64,000 nucleotides of DNA, from contig VWZX01000276.1 of assembly GCA_013399015.1 (NCBI GenBank), forward strand, positions 554,861-618,860, read 5' to 3'. Within the stretch, counting starts at the first letter, position 1, and each line of letters opens with the position of its first letter. Under the pieces are notes generated by a model. The model did not search any database, was not told the DNA's origin, and was given only the letters and a program-made list of their open reading frames with translations. The translations under genes were made by a program, and so were the position numbers. Origin of the DNA: Galbula dea (lineage: Eukaryota > Chordata > Aves > Piciformes > Galbulidae). This document shows, in pieces, positions 10,846 to 23,207 of this stretch.

Positions 10846-12897
10846 ATTTTCAGCTGACAACATTGTCTCATTCCTCTGCAGAGCTCAGTCTCCTGAAACT
10901 CTGTTGCTTACTGATACTGACAGATGCCATAAGAAAGGGTCTGTGGATGAGAAGTCTTACAGACACAGTAGCTACAGGGAGAAAAATTCTGAAGGTCTTA
11001 GTAGTTTGTTTTATTCAGTGAATGAGATTGGGCTGAGAGAAAAATGCTGCAGTTGAGTAGCCTCCTACTGAATATAAAGCATGTTTCAAAACAGTGATAC
11101 TAGAAACAGACCTGTGCTTGATGAACTCCAGATGATTCCATTGATGTTAATGCAGAGAAAAAAAAAAACCCCACCCTAGCATCTTTCCTCCTTCAGCCCC
11201 TTCCCCTGCCAGAGGTAATCCAGAGATTCTTACACTGGTAAAGTCATTATGACATATTTTGGAAGCAGCAAAAATGAAAATGATTCATCTCCTTTTTCCT
11301 ATGATGTTGAAAAAAAATGTATTTTGCAGTAGCTCTCAGTACAAGGCAGCTAGAAAACTTTCAGCAATTTATATGAATAAATATTGTAGGGAAAAAAGGA
11401 ATCTTTGAAGTGGTTGCTGATGAGTGAACACATCTGCTTAACAGAATGGAAAGCACAAGGGCTTCAGACCTCTCTCTTCTGCTCTACCAAAGAAAACTGA
11501 AGAGAAAGATGGGCTCTGTTTGAATGTTTTCCTTGTAAACTGTTTGCATTGTTTTGTGCTTTAGCACTTCAACAGCAAAAGGACTGTGTGGATAATTTGC
11601 TCCTGTTACAAGAGGGAGATGGAGGTTCCTCACTGAGCCTGCTATCCAGACTAACCAACCCCAGCTCCCTCAGCTGCTCCTCACAACACTTGGGCTCTAG
11701 ACCCTGCACCAGCCTCACTGCCCTTCTCTGGACACACTCCAGCACCTCAATGTCCTTCTTGGAGTAAAGGGCCCAAAACTGAACCCAAGATTTGAGGTGT
11801 GGCCTCCTCAGTGCCAAGTGCAGAAGTCTTAATCTGCAGGGGGCAACTGGAAGTCAGACTTTATGTGTCTGGATGAACAACTCAAGTTGTAACCCTCTTG
11901 TAAATAAATCATTTCTTTAGGGTTTCAGGCATTAGTCTTTAGGTGATATTCATCAGCCTGTGGTTCAGCCCTTAGGTTGGATTATATTTTGTTTCACTTT
12001 CCTTTGTAGAAAGAAGTATCTATCTTTCTTCCAACAGAGCGAACAGCTGATGGGGACAGGGAGATTTGTTTGGGTTTTTTATTGCTTTTTATTGTGAGCC
12101 ATCTTTTCAGAGGCTTGAGAAATTTTCCAGAGCCTGCTCCAGGCTATTCTATTGATATTTCCAATTCCTCAGAGGTTGCAAGAAGGGATTAACTCTTGGA
12201 CAGTAGCCACGTGGAAGACCATGAGCAGTGGAAGTGGAAGGCTTTGCAGCACAAGACTCTGTGGAAATGTCATCTGAAGAGCTGAGATAATGTCTGAAAT
12301 TTGCCAGTGGGCAAGGATCCTGTATCAGGGGAGGGGAAAAAAGATAGGCTTGAGCTTGATTACAAGAATTCAAGCAAGATGGAATTGCATCTGAATAGTG
12401 GCTCTTTGGATGAAGATCTCCCCAGGAGAGCAGCACTTGCTGACCCTCAGTCCCTCAGTGCTCTGCTGCCCAGACTTTCTGTGCTCTTGAGTGTTTGTTT
12501 GGTGACCTTGAGCCCTAGCAAAGTGAAGAGGTTTAGAAACACTTGAGTTGGAGCTGGTGTTAGGATGATCTCTTTGTGAATAATTGTTTGGCAAGGTTAG
12601 TGTAGATCTGGATGCTGTTCATGAACTGTTGGTGTTGCAAGGTACAGAGGGAAAACCACAGATCCTGGTGAGAAGAGCAAATGGCAAGGTGCTGTCAAGG
12701 GCAGGACAAATATTTTGATGAGCTGCACTGTCAGACATCTTGCAAGTCAAGAACTGCAGAAGGCTAGGAAGGAAAATATTCTGCTGAATTTCTCTTCCAT
12801 GGAGTCCTTTCTAGGTAACTGTGGTCAGAAGGCAACTCACACATGTTACATTAACTACCTTTTCTTTTGGTTTGGGCACTGACTGCAGATATAGTAC
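10846..12897. other. intergenic, one CR1 piece only
   Basis: Apart from the CR1 at 11609-11818, no gene or structured repeat is visible; an A12 run lies near 11159. Confidence 0.55.
11609..11818 (-). mobile_element. CR1 internal fragment, type D, antisense
   Basis: Contains CCAGCTCCCTCAGCTGCTCC, CCCTTCTCTGGACACACTCC and AGCACCTCAATGTCCTTCTT. It lacks the 3' tail and closely matches 18120-18300. Confidence 0.92.
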
Positions 12898-12990
12898 TGA
12901 GAAACATGGTTTAGTGGCATGGTGGTGATAGGTTGATGGCTGGACTTGATGATCTGAGAGGTCTCTTCCAACCTTAATGATTCTGTGATG
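12898..12990 (+). mobile_element. CR1 3' end, type D, sense
   Basis: ACATGGTTTAGTGGCATGG, GGCTGGACTTGATGATCTGA and TTCCAACCTTAATGATTCTG, stopping at GTGATG where the next CR1 begins. Confidence 0.92.
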
Positions 12991-13434
12991 AGTCCAACAG
13001 AGGCTATGGAGATGCTGGTGGGACTGGAGCATCTCTGGGAGGAGGAAAAGCTGAGAGCCCTGGGACTGCTTAGCCTGGAGAAGAGCAGCCCCAGAGGGGA
13101 GCTGCTCAATGCTGAGCAAGAGCTAAAGGGTGGGGGCAAGAGACTGGGGCCAGGTTCTGCTCAGTGGTGGCCAGGGCCAGGCCAAGGGGCACTGGGCATA
13201 AACTGGAAGCCAGGAGGTTCCACCTGAGCAGGAGGAAAAACTTGTTTGGTGTGAGGATGCTGGAGCCCTGGCCCAGGCTGCCCAGAGAGGTTGTGAATTC
13301 TCCTTCTGTGGGGAGATTCCAACCCCAGCTGAAGGTGATCCTGAGCAACCTGCTGCAGGTGACCCTGCTTTAGCAGGGGGTTGGACTAGGTGATCCTCAG
13401 AGGTCCCTTCAAACTCCTACCATGCTGGGATTCA
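12991..13434 (+). mobile_element. CR1, type C, sense, about 445 bp
   Basis: Starts AGTCCAACAGAGGCTATGGA, with GAGCCCTGGGACTGCTTAGC and GGAGCCCTGGCCCAGGCTGC, and ends with the type C terminus CCTACCATGCTGGGATTC. It abuts the preceding CR1 with no gap. Confidence 0.94.
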
Positions 13435-13591
13435 CTAACTCTGGGAGAGCATTAAATTGCATCCACAAAAGCTGCTAAGAAGAGATTCAATTAATTTTCT
13501 GACACTTGAACAAAGCCCAGATTTACAAACCTTTCCATGATGTTCCTGTAGCCTATGCGGAAAAGGAAAATCCATTGTCATTCTTTGGTGT

Positions 13592-13612
13592 TTGGTTTGG
13601 TTTGGTTTGGTT
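13592..13612 (+). repeat. (GGTTT)n short tandem repeat
   Basis: About four GGTTT units followed by a T-run. Confidence 0.7.
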
Positions 13613-13680
13613 TTTTTCTTTTCCTAGAAGTGTTTAAGACTTAATTACCCAGGCACAAACTCAGCATTGGAATGAGTGAA

Positions 13681-13760
13681 TCAGAGAATCACAGAATCAT
13701 TAAGGCTGGAGAAGATCTCTAAGCTCATCAAGTCCAACCAGCAACCTATCACCACATGTG
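13681..13760 (-). mobile_element. CR1 3' tail, antisense
   Basis: CAGAGAATCACAGAATCATT, AAGGCTGGAGAAGATCTC and ATCAAGTCCAACCAGCAACC. Confidence 0.87.
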
Positions 13761-14582
13761 ACTGCATCTCTTTTCCTGAGGAATGAGTCAAGAGTTCCCA
13801 TTTCTGTTGTCATTCAAATGAATTTCCTCCAAGTGTAAGTAAAAACCTTCATCTTTTGAGGATGATATGTCCACTATTGAGTATATAAATCCAAGTTCTC
13901 TGATGTATCTGTTGTTGCTTGTCACAGAAAGCTTTCAGATCACCTCTCAGAGGAATGCCTCTGGGTTGTGTATTGGGCACAGACATGGAGGATGGGAAAC
14001 CTTTGCAGAATTTATGTGCTTTTTCTGTTGGCTTTCTCCATTATCTTTGTTCTTTGGGGCTGATACAGGGCACTGTAAAATGTCTTAGAGTGATGTACAT
14101 TACAGAGAAACATCAATTATCATTAAAATGGGGAGGCTGATGCTTTCAAGCCTTCAGGCTTTAGTAAATGCCAGGGGGAAAATGTATTTCAGGTCACTGG
14201 CTGCAGTCAATGGTGTTGAGTCTCATTCCAAGTGACTGGGATACCACTTATAAATCCAGGAGCAGAAGCTATTCATCTGCTCAATGTAGAGAAGTTCATT
14301 AATGGACTATACCAATTTTTGAGTACACAGAGAACAGAAGGCTTTATTGGGAGAGATTTATGCAGTTCACAATGCTTCTGGTGCCCAGCTCAAAGTTTTG
14401 CCTCCTAAGCTTGTGTGTAGAACTTAAATTTTTAACTCTGATTAGGAAAAAGAAGAGGAATGTTTTCAAGGTCAAAGAAAAGTTTCTGTTAGGGGCAATT
14501 CCAGCACTTTAAACCTTCCTCTTGCTAACAGCAGTTTGTTTTTCTCCATTCTTCTACTACTTTATGCATTTTTTAAAGCTGA

Positions 14583-14700
14583 TCATAGAATCATGGAGTC
14601 ACAGAATGGTTTGGGTTGGAAGGGACCTTAAAGATCATCTAGTCCATCCCCTGCCATGGGCAGGGACACCTCCCATTAGACCAGGTTGCTCAAATCTATG
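14583..14700 (-). mobile_element. CR1 3' end, type E-like, antisense
   Basis: TCATAGAATCATGGAGTCAC, GGTTTGGGTTGGAAGGGACC and CTGCCATGGGCAGGGACACC. Homology fades after the AGGTTGCTCAA motif. Confidence 0.9.
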
Positions 14701-15110
14701 TAGTCAGGACCTTGAGGACATCAATGGATGTCAATGGCCTTGAGCAACTTCACCTGGTACCCCCACCCATGCCCTATTCATAGGTCTGGGACCCCATTTC
14801 TGCTGAGCTCAGGGCCAGAAGTCCCTGTCCCAGCAATGTTGTAGGATGCCAGTTCTAAACTCTGGTGAAACCCTTTCCTCAACACCTTGGCTTCTACAGA
14901 GCTGGGCTGGACCTGTGGGCTCTTGTCCCAGCCTGGCTCTGTCCCCAAGGACATGTCCCCAACGACTTCTTGGCAGTGGGGTGACCCTTGCCTGGTGGTG
15001 ATGGTGTCCCTGGGGACCCTTGGCTGCTCTCAGTGCTCAGCCCAAGGGAGCTGCTGGCTCTGCTGTACCTTGACATCCTTGCTTTCATCACTCAAATCTG
15101 AGATGGAGAT
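14701..15110. other. GC-rich unassigned segment
   Basis: Richer in GC than the surrounding AT-rich DNA and adjoining an antisense CR1 tail at 14583-14700. It may be a diverged CR1 interior or another repeat. The overlapping ORFs show no recognisable protein. Confidence 0.3.
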
Positions 15111-15921
15111 TTTAATTTTAGCTGTAGACCAAACAAATGTTCACCCACCCATGACATGGTTATGTGCTGCTATGAATCTTAATGCCTGTCTCTGGAAGGG
15201 AAGGCTTTTGTAAGCTGAATGTTTTAAGATAGCAACTATGGAGTAGATTGATAAGAAAAATGTTGCTTTGAAATTGCTTAGCAGTTGGAAAATAACACTT
15301 GAGTAAATAAGTGCTTCACTGCTCTTACATTCAAATGATTTCCATCAGACATTAGCCTGATCATCTTCTAAGAGATTTTGAAAGGAAATCTTCTTCTGTA
15401 TTTGCTATTCAGACAACAAAGAAACCCTCTGCTTTGGTTAAGCAACAAACTTCCCAGTGTATAAAACCTGTCTGAATATTTACAGACATTTTTCTTTCAT
15501 CCTCCTGAGCCATCATTGCACCAGGAAGATACAGAGTAGGCAAGTTCTGTTAAACATACCCAAACCTGTCATTGCTTTCAGAAAGCATTGGTGGTGCAGC
15601 TCTGTGTTAGTGTCACTCTTCAGAGTGTTGTTACCCTGTAGAGAAAAGAGATTTCATTGCATTTTACTTACAGCTGGAACCAAATGGAGCTCTGATTTGC
15701 AGCACCCATTGGAAGGGTGCTCAGCACCCCACAATTATTAGCCCTGAAACACTGAATCTTCCAGGGAGGCCAAATAGAAGAGGAGGCAATTTCCCATTTC
15801 CATCCTTCAGAACCTGTCTGTATTGGGATGTATTTCTAGATACCTTTGGAAAGCAACAATACAGAGCATGCTGTGGTTTTAGGGGAGGGATATTCAATAG
15901 GTAAACAAATAGCTTTGGGTT

Positions 15922-16025
15922 TGTCATAGAACCATTCTGGTTAGAAAAGCCCACTGACATCATGGAGTCCAAGCATCCACCCCACACTCCCATGCTCACC
16001 ACTAAACCGTGGCCCCAGGCACCAC
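15922..16025 (-). mobile_element. CR1 3' tail, type D, antisense
   Basis: GTCATAGAACCATTCTGG, GTTAGAAAAGCCCACTGACA and CACCACTAAACCGTGGCCCC. Confidence 0.83.
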
Positions 16026-17524
16026 AGCAACATAATATTATTTATAATACATATTCTTTTCTACATAATTTTGGCTGTGGCCACATGTTTACTCTGGTTT
16101 TGAACATCCAGTAAGTATTAATCAAAAATTGGGGGTATTCTAAACACCATAACATCATCCTGGAATAGAAATCAACATAGACATGGGGAAGGTACATGGA
16201 AACCCCCAAAGATTTATTTCACTTCATGTCAGTTTTATTATATCAGAAGTGAATTCTCTCTGAAAGAAACTTAGGCTTCCTATATTCTGTGTCCCTTTAA
16301 AGTCCCTCACATTACCTTTAGTCTTGATTAATCCAAATTGTTATGTCCCATGTGTGCTTTCTGCCTCCCTGTTGCTCATTTCTTTTCCCTCAAGACAGAT
16401 AATGAACATAAAATTAGTTCTAATACAGACTGAAAACATTAACAGCCTTATTGAGATTTTGTGCTGAAAAGAAAAAGCTTTAAAATAGGTTTTTAACAGA
16501 GAGAACCACACCATAATGAATTTCAAATATGCATCATTTGCTTACTCCAGATCCTTACAGGAAATGACTCCTAAAAATGTCTTTATTGTTGTAATGTGAA
16601 ACTGTAATTGCCTACATTGATAAAGAGTTGAAAGTCAGTGGAAAAGAAGAGGTCCATAAAGACACTGATATAAAGATGGGACTTTAGTTGCATGGTGCAG
16701 ATCCTTCCTGTCTGTCCTTCTGTCTCCCAGTCCTTCCTCAGACTGGGAATTCTGAAAGGACTATAAATCTTAATTCAAATCTTCTTTGCTTTTTCCCATT
16801 TTTCTTTTCCCCTCCAAGAGATGAGGTTGAAATCTTCCTGAACCTTCTAAGATTGTCACCTTTCCCTAAAGGCCCAATCCCTTCCCTGCCACCCCATCAA
16901 TTCCAACTCCGTTGCAATCAGTTAGTGTCGTAATGAAAACTCACTGGCAACTGCAGTGTGTTTTAATAGACAAATGACTCCAAATGAAGCTCTCACCATC
17001 TGTTCCCTTCTCATTTATGACCCTAAAAAGAGCCTACTTTAAAATGATATCATTTAAAAATAATGGAGATGATTGAAGGCTGCAGAGTTGTTCTCTCACT
17101 GTAACATACTTATGGTAATAGGCATGTTTCTTCTTTGCTCCAGGCATGTATGGAGGAAAGAAAGTGGTTAATGCTGGCTGCAATAAATTTGCAGCTATTA
17201 TGACACATTAAGGATGTCAAACAAAAAATAAGATATTTTCCTCCTAGAGAGTTACATGAAATGTAAATCTCTCTTTTGGAGCATCCTGATGGGATACCTG
17301 GAGGCAAAGCTTTAGCTAATTCGACAACTTGTAGGGGGTTAAGGATATCAGCCACATTAAATGCTGACAACTAGACTTCTAATATGCTGGGGGAAATGGA
17401 GCTGTTCCAGAGCACTTTCTGTGTTTGCTAACAGTTATGGCACCACCAGGGATCTCACTAGGATTTATAGAGGAAGAAGATGGTGGTAGCATTTAGAGGG
17501 AAAACAGGGATTTTCTTCTCTGTT

Positions 17525-17546
17525 TTTTGTTTGTTTGTTTGTTTTT
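17525..17546 (+). repeat. (GTTT)n short tandem repeat
   Basis: About five GTTT units followed by T-rich sequence. Confidence 0.7.
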
Positions 17547-17760
17547 TCCTCCTGCAGTCTCATTCAGTGGTAAATTGTGGTACAGATTGATAGAGCAGCA
17601 AGGAAGGGAGTAGAAAAATCATGGTGAACTCCTAATATTCTGTGATTCTGTGTTCTTAAAGGATGCAACTGAAAGGCCATGAATTTCTTCCTGTTGCCTC
17701 TCTGCTCTGTCTGCCTCCTCCTTGTTTTAAATATAGTGCATTAAATATTTAACATTATCA

Positions 17761-18403
17761 TGGGATCACAGAATCATTAAGGCTAGAAAAGACCTCTAAG
17801 GTAATCCAGTCCAACCATCCAGCCAACAGCCCCATGCCACTAAACCATGGCCCTCAGCACCACATCTCCGTGTGTTTTGAACCCCTCCAGGGATGGTGAC
17901 TCCACCACTGCCTTGAGCAGCCTGGGCCAATGGCTAATAACCCTCTCAGGGAAGAAATTTTTCCCAATATCTAATTGACCCCCCCCGGCACCACTTGAGG
18001 CCATTTCCTCTTGGCCTAAATCACTTGTCACCTGGGAGAAGAGACCAAGCCTCACCTCACTCCAACCTCCTTTCAGGGAGCTGGAGGGAGTGAGAAGGTC
18101 TGCCCTGAGCCTCCTCTTCTCCAGCCTAACCAACCCCAGTTCCCTCAGCTGCTCCCCACAACACTTGTGCTCTAGACCCTGCACCACCTTCCTTGCCCTT
18201 CTCTGGACACACTCCAGCACCTCAATGTCCTTCTTGGAGTGAAGAGCCCAAAACCTAACCCAGGATTCCAGGTGTGGCCTCCCCAGTGCCCAGTCCAGGA
18301 GGATAATCCCTGCCCTAGTCCTGCTGTCACACTAGTGCTGCTCCAAGCCAAGATGCTGTTGGCCTTCTTGGCCAACCTGGACATTCTGCTGCCTCATCTT
18401 CAG
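17761..18403 (-). mobile_element. CR1, type D, antisense, about 640 bp (longest)
   Basis: Runs from the tail (GGGATCACAGAATCATTAAG, CCACTAAACCATGGCCCTC) through CCTTGAGCAGCCTGGGCC and CTCTGGACACACTCCAGCAC to GGCCTTCTTGGCCAACCTGG. The last matches the stretch of the reverse transcriptase reading frame nearest the 3' end. 5' truncated, as usual for CR1. Confidence 0.95.
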
Positions 18404-20251
18404 CATGACTAGAACTAGCCCAGCACTAAAGCCTCCTGAGATGTATGAAAGCCAGGTCCAGCAGAGACTCTTTGGTTTATTAATCTATTTATATTGCTCT
18501 GTGTAACTTGCTAATGCAGACACAGTTTCCAACTGGTCTTTGACTTCATAGGCACTCAAAACCTGCAGAACCAAAGTCTAAAGAGGTTTAGGCACTTAAA
18601 AATGTCATTAAAATGTGTATATAGCACTTAAGGAGGTGATATTTTGGGGGGCTTATGAAAATTCCATTATTTGATTTGCTGCATCTTTAAATGCCTAAAT
18701 ATCTTTGGGAATCAGAACCTTATCTTTTGGTGCTGCAGTGCCACTTTCTTGAAACAAGGATAAATAAGAATACACAGTCTGACAGAATCTGATGAGGATA
18801 AATATGTTAAAAACTGTGAGCTGCACAAATCCTGGAATAAGAAGCTTGAATCCATCCCTCCCAGAAATTGCTTCCATATCCCAGATCAAGGTTAAACAAA
18901 GGCTAAAGCTCTGCATGCCTGATTTGCAAATGTAGTTATGCTAATAACATGATGGTCTTAATTAGATGATCAGCTGCATATCTGACTTTTGATAATAAGT
19001 CCTAATGTGACTTGCTAATCAATGTCAGATATGGGAATAGAATGTGGAATTTCTGACTTGTGAAGCCATGCACTAATTACTAAAGCAGACTTGCCTCTCT
19101 AATGGCATCCTGCACTTCAAAATGCTCCATCTCCTGCTTTCACTCAGAGGAGCTCTTACTTGAACAGCTTTTGGGGGATCCACAGCCTGTTAAGGCCAGA
19201 GGAATCCACTTTAAGCATATTATCCAACTTCCAAATAACAAGGATGAAAGAATTGCTTGCTATTTCATATCAGGAAATCCTTTTTTTTTTTAGCTTTTAA
19301 TACCAGAAATTAACATTATCAATCTTAATTTTTGACTGGGTTGCAGAACAGTTTTTCTCCAAGACAGCTAATTTTGATTTCCAGATTCCTAATGATGATG
19401 AATTTGTCACTTTCCATGAGAAGAAGAGTCAGTTATTAATTGTCCTCAATGCAATGTGGTGCTCCAAAATAAGGTCAGTTCCATCCTGGTTTTAAAAATG
19501 GCATTTAATTGCCAGTTGAAATGCTTCTGACTTCTGCTTTCAGCCACACTCATATCTTTTTATGCCTTTAAGTGCTAGATTAAAGCTTCCTACATCTCAG
19601 ATCACAGACTGCCATAGAAAAGAGAGTGTAAAGGAAAATTAATCACTTTAATCACTGTCAGAAATAGTGCAGATAGCTAAGAAAAGAAGAGAATTATTCT
19701 GGCTTCAAGTGGTTTGTTTGTAAATTAAATGTAAAAATAGAAAGATTACAGATAAATCTTACAAGGGCTTGTGACAAAAATGGATTTTGAAGTGAAACTG
19801 AAAGGTTTGCCTGGATTAATTCTTCTTTCCAAGGGATAAATCCTAGATATTATACCTGAAGAAGTGGAAGGGGAGGGAAGGGGGAAAGGAAACCAACCCT
19901 ATTTTTCTTAGGGAAAGCAGATTGTGTAGTTGTCAGCTGTTTCTCTGGGGTTTGTCAGCACATCAGAAAATCATCTTCATGACTGGGATTGCCATGGGTT
20001 AACTCAGTGGCATAAATACAGCTCTCAAAGCAAAAGAGGGAAGGAACTCTGGAATTTCCAGCCCCCATAAATCATGACCATCCTAGGGTTAACAAAACTG
20101 AAGAAGCACATGAAGCAGCACACTGAATTTGAGCTTCATTTATAGCAAACCATGACACGAAGCAGGAGCAAAATTTTATAGCAGGCCAATAGTTGTGTGC
20201 AAAAGTGCTATTAATTGAAAATATTCACATAAACCAAAGGAAAACAAATCC

Positions 20252-20335
20252 CAGAATATTAGGGGTTGGAAGGGATCTCTGGAGATCAACTAGTCCAACC
20301 CCCCCTGGCAGAGCAGGGTTACCTTCAGCAAGACA
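20252..20335 (-). mobile_element. CR1 3' tail, antisense
   Basis: CAGAATATTAGGGGTTGGAA, GGGATCTCTGGAGATCAACT and AGTCCAACCCCCCCTGGCAG. Confidence 0.85.
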
Positions 20336-20588
20336 GAAGAAGACAGAAGGTCAGCAAATAAGAATTTAACTTAAAGAAAAGGCAGAAGAATGTGATTTTC
20401 CTTCTGAATTCAGTGTGTTACATCCCTGGGACATAAACAATAATCTATGCAACCCCCCCCAAATCTAGGAGACAAATCTATTCTGCCTGTATTTCATTTT
20501 ATCATCTCTACCAAGGAAAATGTTAGGAGATTGTGACCTTACTGTAACAGGATGTTTTATTTTATTCCTCTCCTGCAAAATTTTACTT

Positions 20589-20622
20589 GGGGTGAGGGTG
20601 GGGAGGCTGTGGGGGGAAGGGG
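20589..20622 (+). other. G-quadruplex candidate
   Basis: Five runs of 3-6 G (20589-20592, 20596-20598, 20600-20603, 20611-20616, 20619-20622) separated by loops of 1-7 bases, inside AT-rich intergenic DNA. Confidence 0.6.
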
Positions 20623-21477
20623 AAGGTGGAAACCAGCAAGATGTTTCTCATTAAAGAAACCCAAAGTGCATGTTCACTGCTGCAGCTGCAGCTTTGGCTT
20701 CATGTCAGAGCTGGAGCTCTCAAAGGGCACAGAAAGGAATAGGAATAGCCACTATGGCCCCAAACTTAGCATCTCCTAAATACAAGTGGAAAATTCAGGC
20801 AGGAAGAAAATTAGACTTGGTTTCTCCTCTAGGTAAAAAATAAAACAAACCAACAACCAAACAACAACTAACTTCCACTCAAGCAAAAAAAAAAGATCAC
20901 ATTGTTATGTGGTGAAACCATTGCTAATGAATCAAATCCTAGGAAAGAAAAGAAGGAGTTTTCAGTAGTTTTCTCCTTTTTCTCCCTTTGAAATGCACTT
21001 TTCCATCAGTCTGCTTTTTACCTGGAAAACCTGTGTGATAAAGAAGTACAGGAGCAGAAGTTCAGCTCCCACCCAAGGCAAAGGTCCACCATGGAATTCT
21101 TTTGAATGTGTGCCCATGTACAGCAAAAGATTCCATCTAGAGAGCAGTAATATCTGCAGTATAAATATAGAATAAGAGAAGAATATTCACTGATCATGAG
21201 CTTTCAACTCCTCACCTCTGCTCTGCTCAGGAATCCCTTCCTCCTGGGATGAGGGGAGCAAAACCAGACAGTCAGAAACCCACCAAAAGTGGGAGTTCTA
21301 TCATTTGATTTAGTTCTATCTATTTAGTTTCATCTATTGATTTAAAAAGTAAAATAACTGGCCAAAAAATTTAAATAAAATAAATAAATGTAGAGGGACT
21401 TTCTGAAAAGTAAAAGGGGGGAAAGTTTCTGCCTTTCTTTTCCTAAATGCATAATTCATTTGTTAACATTTCCCTCC

Positions 21478-21560
21478 CCCAATATATGAAATATATTAGG
21501 GAAATATTATATGAATATTATATAAAATATTACATGGAATATTCCTAACATATGAAATAA
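21478..21560. other. AT-rich segment with imperfect inverted repeats
   Basis: Several overlapping TATGAAATATATT and GAATATTATATAAAATATT motifs that could pair with one another. No gene is associated with it. Confidence 0.4.
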
Positions 21561-22817
21561 AGTAATTTTTCAAAGTTTGGCAAAGCAGAACAGCAGGAGC
21601 ACTAGGGTGAAACATGAAAAAGGATGAACCATAGGGAAACAGCTTTAATCACAGCCCTTAACTGTATCCTGGGCAGTGCTCAGCATTCCAAGGTTACTTC
21701 ATAAATGTGAAGGGGACAGAAGGAAATCAGATATTAAATAACAAATGAGCAACTGGAAAACAGTAAATTCCAAAGACTCTGGAAACAAAACATTGGCTAG
21801 TTTAAATCAGGAAAAGTCATAATCAGATCAGTAAGATCACTTGTTGTCCTGTATTGCTATAGCTTGTCATTCCAGTGATTAATATTCTAGAGAAGGAACA
21901 TCTTTGTTAGCTTAATTATGCTACAGTGTGAAAACTAGCCACATGCATCCTATTATTATCCTTCCAGTACCCCCTTAGCCAAACCAGAGATGAGGTGAAT
22001 TATGTTCCTAATATTTACAAGGTTACAAAAGAAAACATCCTTTCAAATTTCTGCCTCCTGACAAATGGAGAGAGATGGTCAATTTTAACATGCTACCTTC
22101 TAGGAAATCCCCCAATGGCAGAGACATTAAATTAAACAGGATTATTTGGCAGATAATGAACACTCTGAAACCATCACTAACTAAATTTGACCTTGGTGCT
22201 TAGTGATAACAAAAGATGTCATATCTCTTTGGTCCATCCATTATAAACATACATCAAACTGCAGAGGGAGCATCTGGTTTTAAGAGACACTAACTCTGGA
22301 ATGACACTCAGACATCCCATGGACTAAAGTGACACATTTTGGTTTCTATTCCTGACCTTCAGGATCAGCAGCCTCTCTCTAGTGTGTTTTCCCTACTCTG
22401 CCAAACAATCCATATTTCAGTTAATTACAGGGCTAAATTAGTAATTCCAAACTTAATACCTCCTAAAGCCATCAGCAGATGTTCCCTCTGTAATTATTGA
22501 TGTCATTCTGGAATGGATTGAACAGGAGATGTTAAGTGGAGTGCTAGGAGTAAATGCTGACTTTGTCTAACTTGAGCTGTCTATCCAGGTAGCATCAGAC
22601 CTGCTTCAGGCAAACCAGTTGCCTCCATAGCCAGGGGTATTTCCCAAAGGAACCTGAACCTGTGGCTGCAAACTGGTGAGACTCTTGCCATCTTGGAGCT
22701 GAATATGGGGGGAAAAAAACCTGCAGATCAGATCCAATTCTTAGTTGCAGCTGATCTTGTTTTGTGTGTCAGTAAGGTCAGAAACCAGCCCAATCTTGCA
22801 GGAGAAAAGATGTCTCT

Positions 22818-22917
22818 GCACCTGATCTAGTTGGGGATGTCCCTGCTCACTATAGGGGGATTGGACTAGATGACTTCTGGAGGTCCCTTCCAACCCAGAT
22901 GTTTCTATGATTCTACA
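22818..22917 (+). mobile_element. CR1 3' tail, sense
   Basis: CCTGATCTAGTTGGGGATGT, GGGATTGGACTAGATGAC and TTCCAACCCAGATGTTTCTA, then ATGATTCTAC. Confidence 0.9.
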
Positions 22918-23070
22918 ACAAGTACTTCTAGTCTCAGCCACCTCTACAGTGGCCTCCCAAGCAAGTGCAACAGTCACATGGAGTCAGAGACAAACATTCT
23001 TCAACTGCTGAGGCAGATTTTGAAGCCAAAATCAACAGTAATAAAGTTATCTCACTTAGGAGATCAAAGC

Positions 23071-23207
23071 ATTTGGGTCATAACAACTCTGTGAATGATC
23101 CAGGCTTGGGACAGAAGGACCTTGGGGTGTTGGTCAAGGGCAGGTGAAGATGAGGCAGCAGAGTGCCCAAGTGACCAAGAAGGCCAACAGCATCCTGGCT
23201 TGGATTG
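23071..23207 (+). mobile_element. CR1 internal fragment, sense
   Basis: GACCTTGGGGTGTTGGTCAA and AGTGACCAAGAAGGCCAACA, then GCATCCTGGCTTGG. This is upstream of the usual 3' fragments, from the end of the CR1 reading frame, and looks internally deleted. Confidence 0.82.

Larger units (their letters stand above)
15111..17760. other. AT-rich intergenic
   Basis: Holds the CR1 tail at 15922 and a (GTTT)n run at 17525. No coding exon is supported. Confidence 0.55.
18404..22817. other. long AT-rich intergenic stretch
   Basis: Only a CR1 tail (20252-20335), the G-rich motif (20589-20622) and the AT-rich palindromic patch (21478-21560) stand out. No gene is seen. Confidence 0.55.

Noticed and set aside
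14887..15213. 108-codon ORF in the GC-rich block
   Set aside because: No known motif; the overlapping opposite-strand ORF is equally open, which points to composition.
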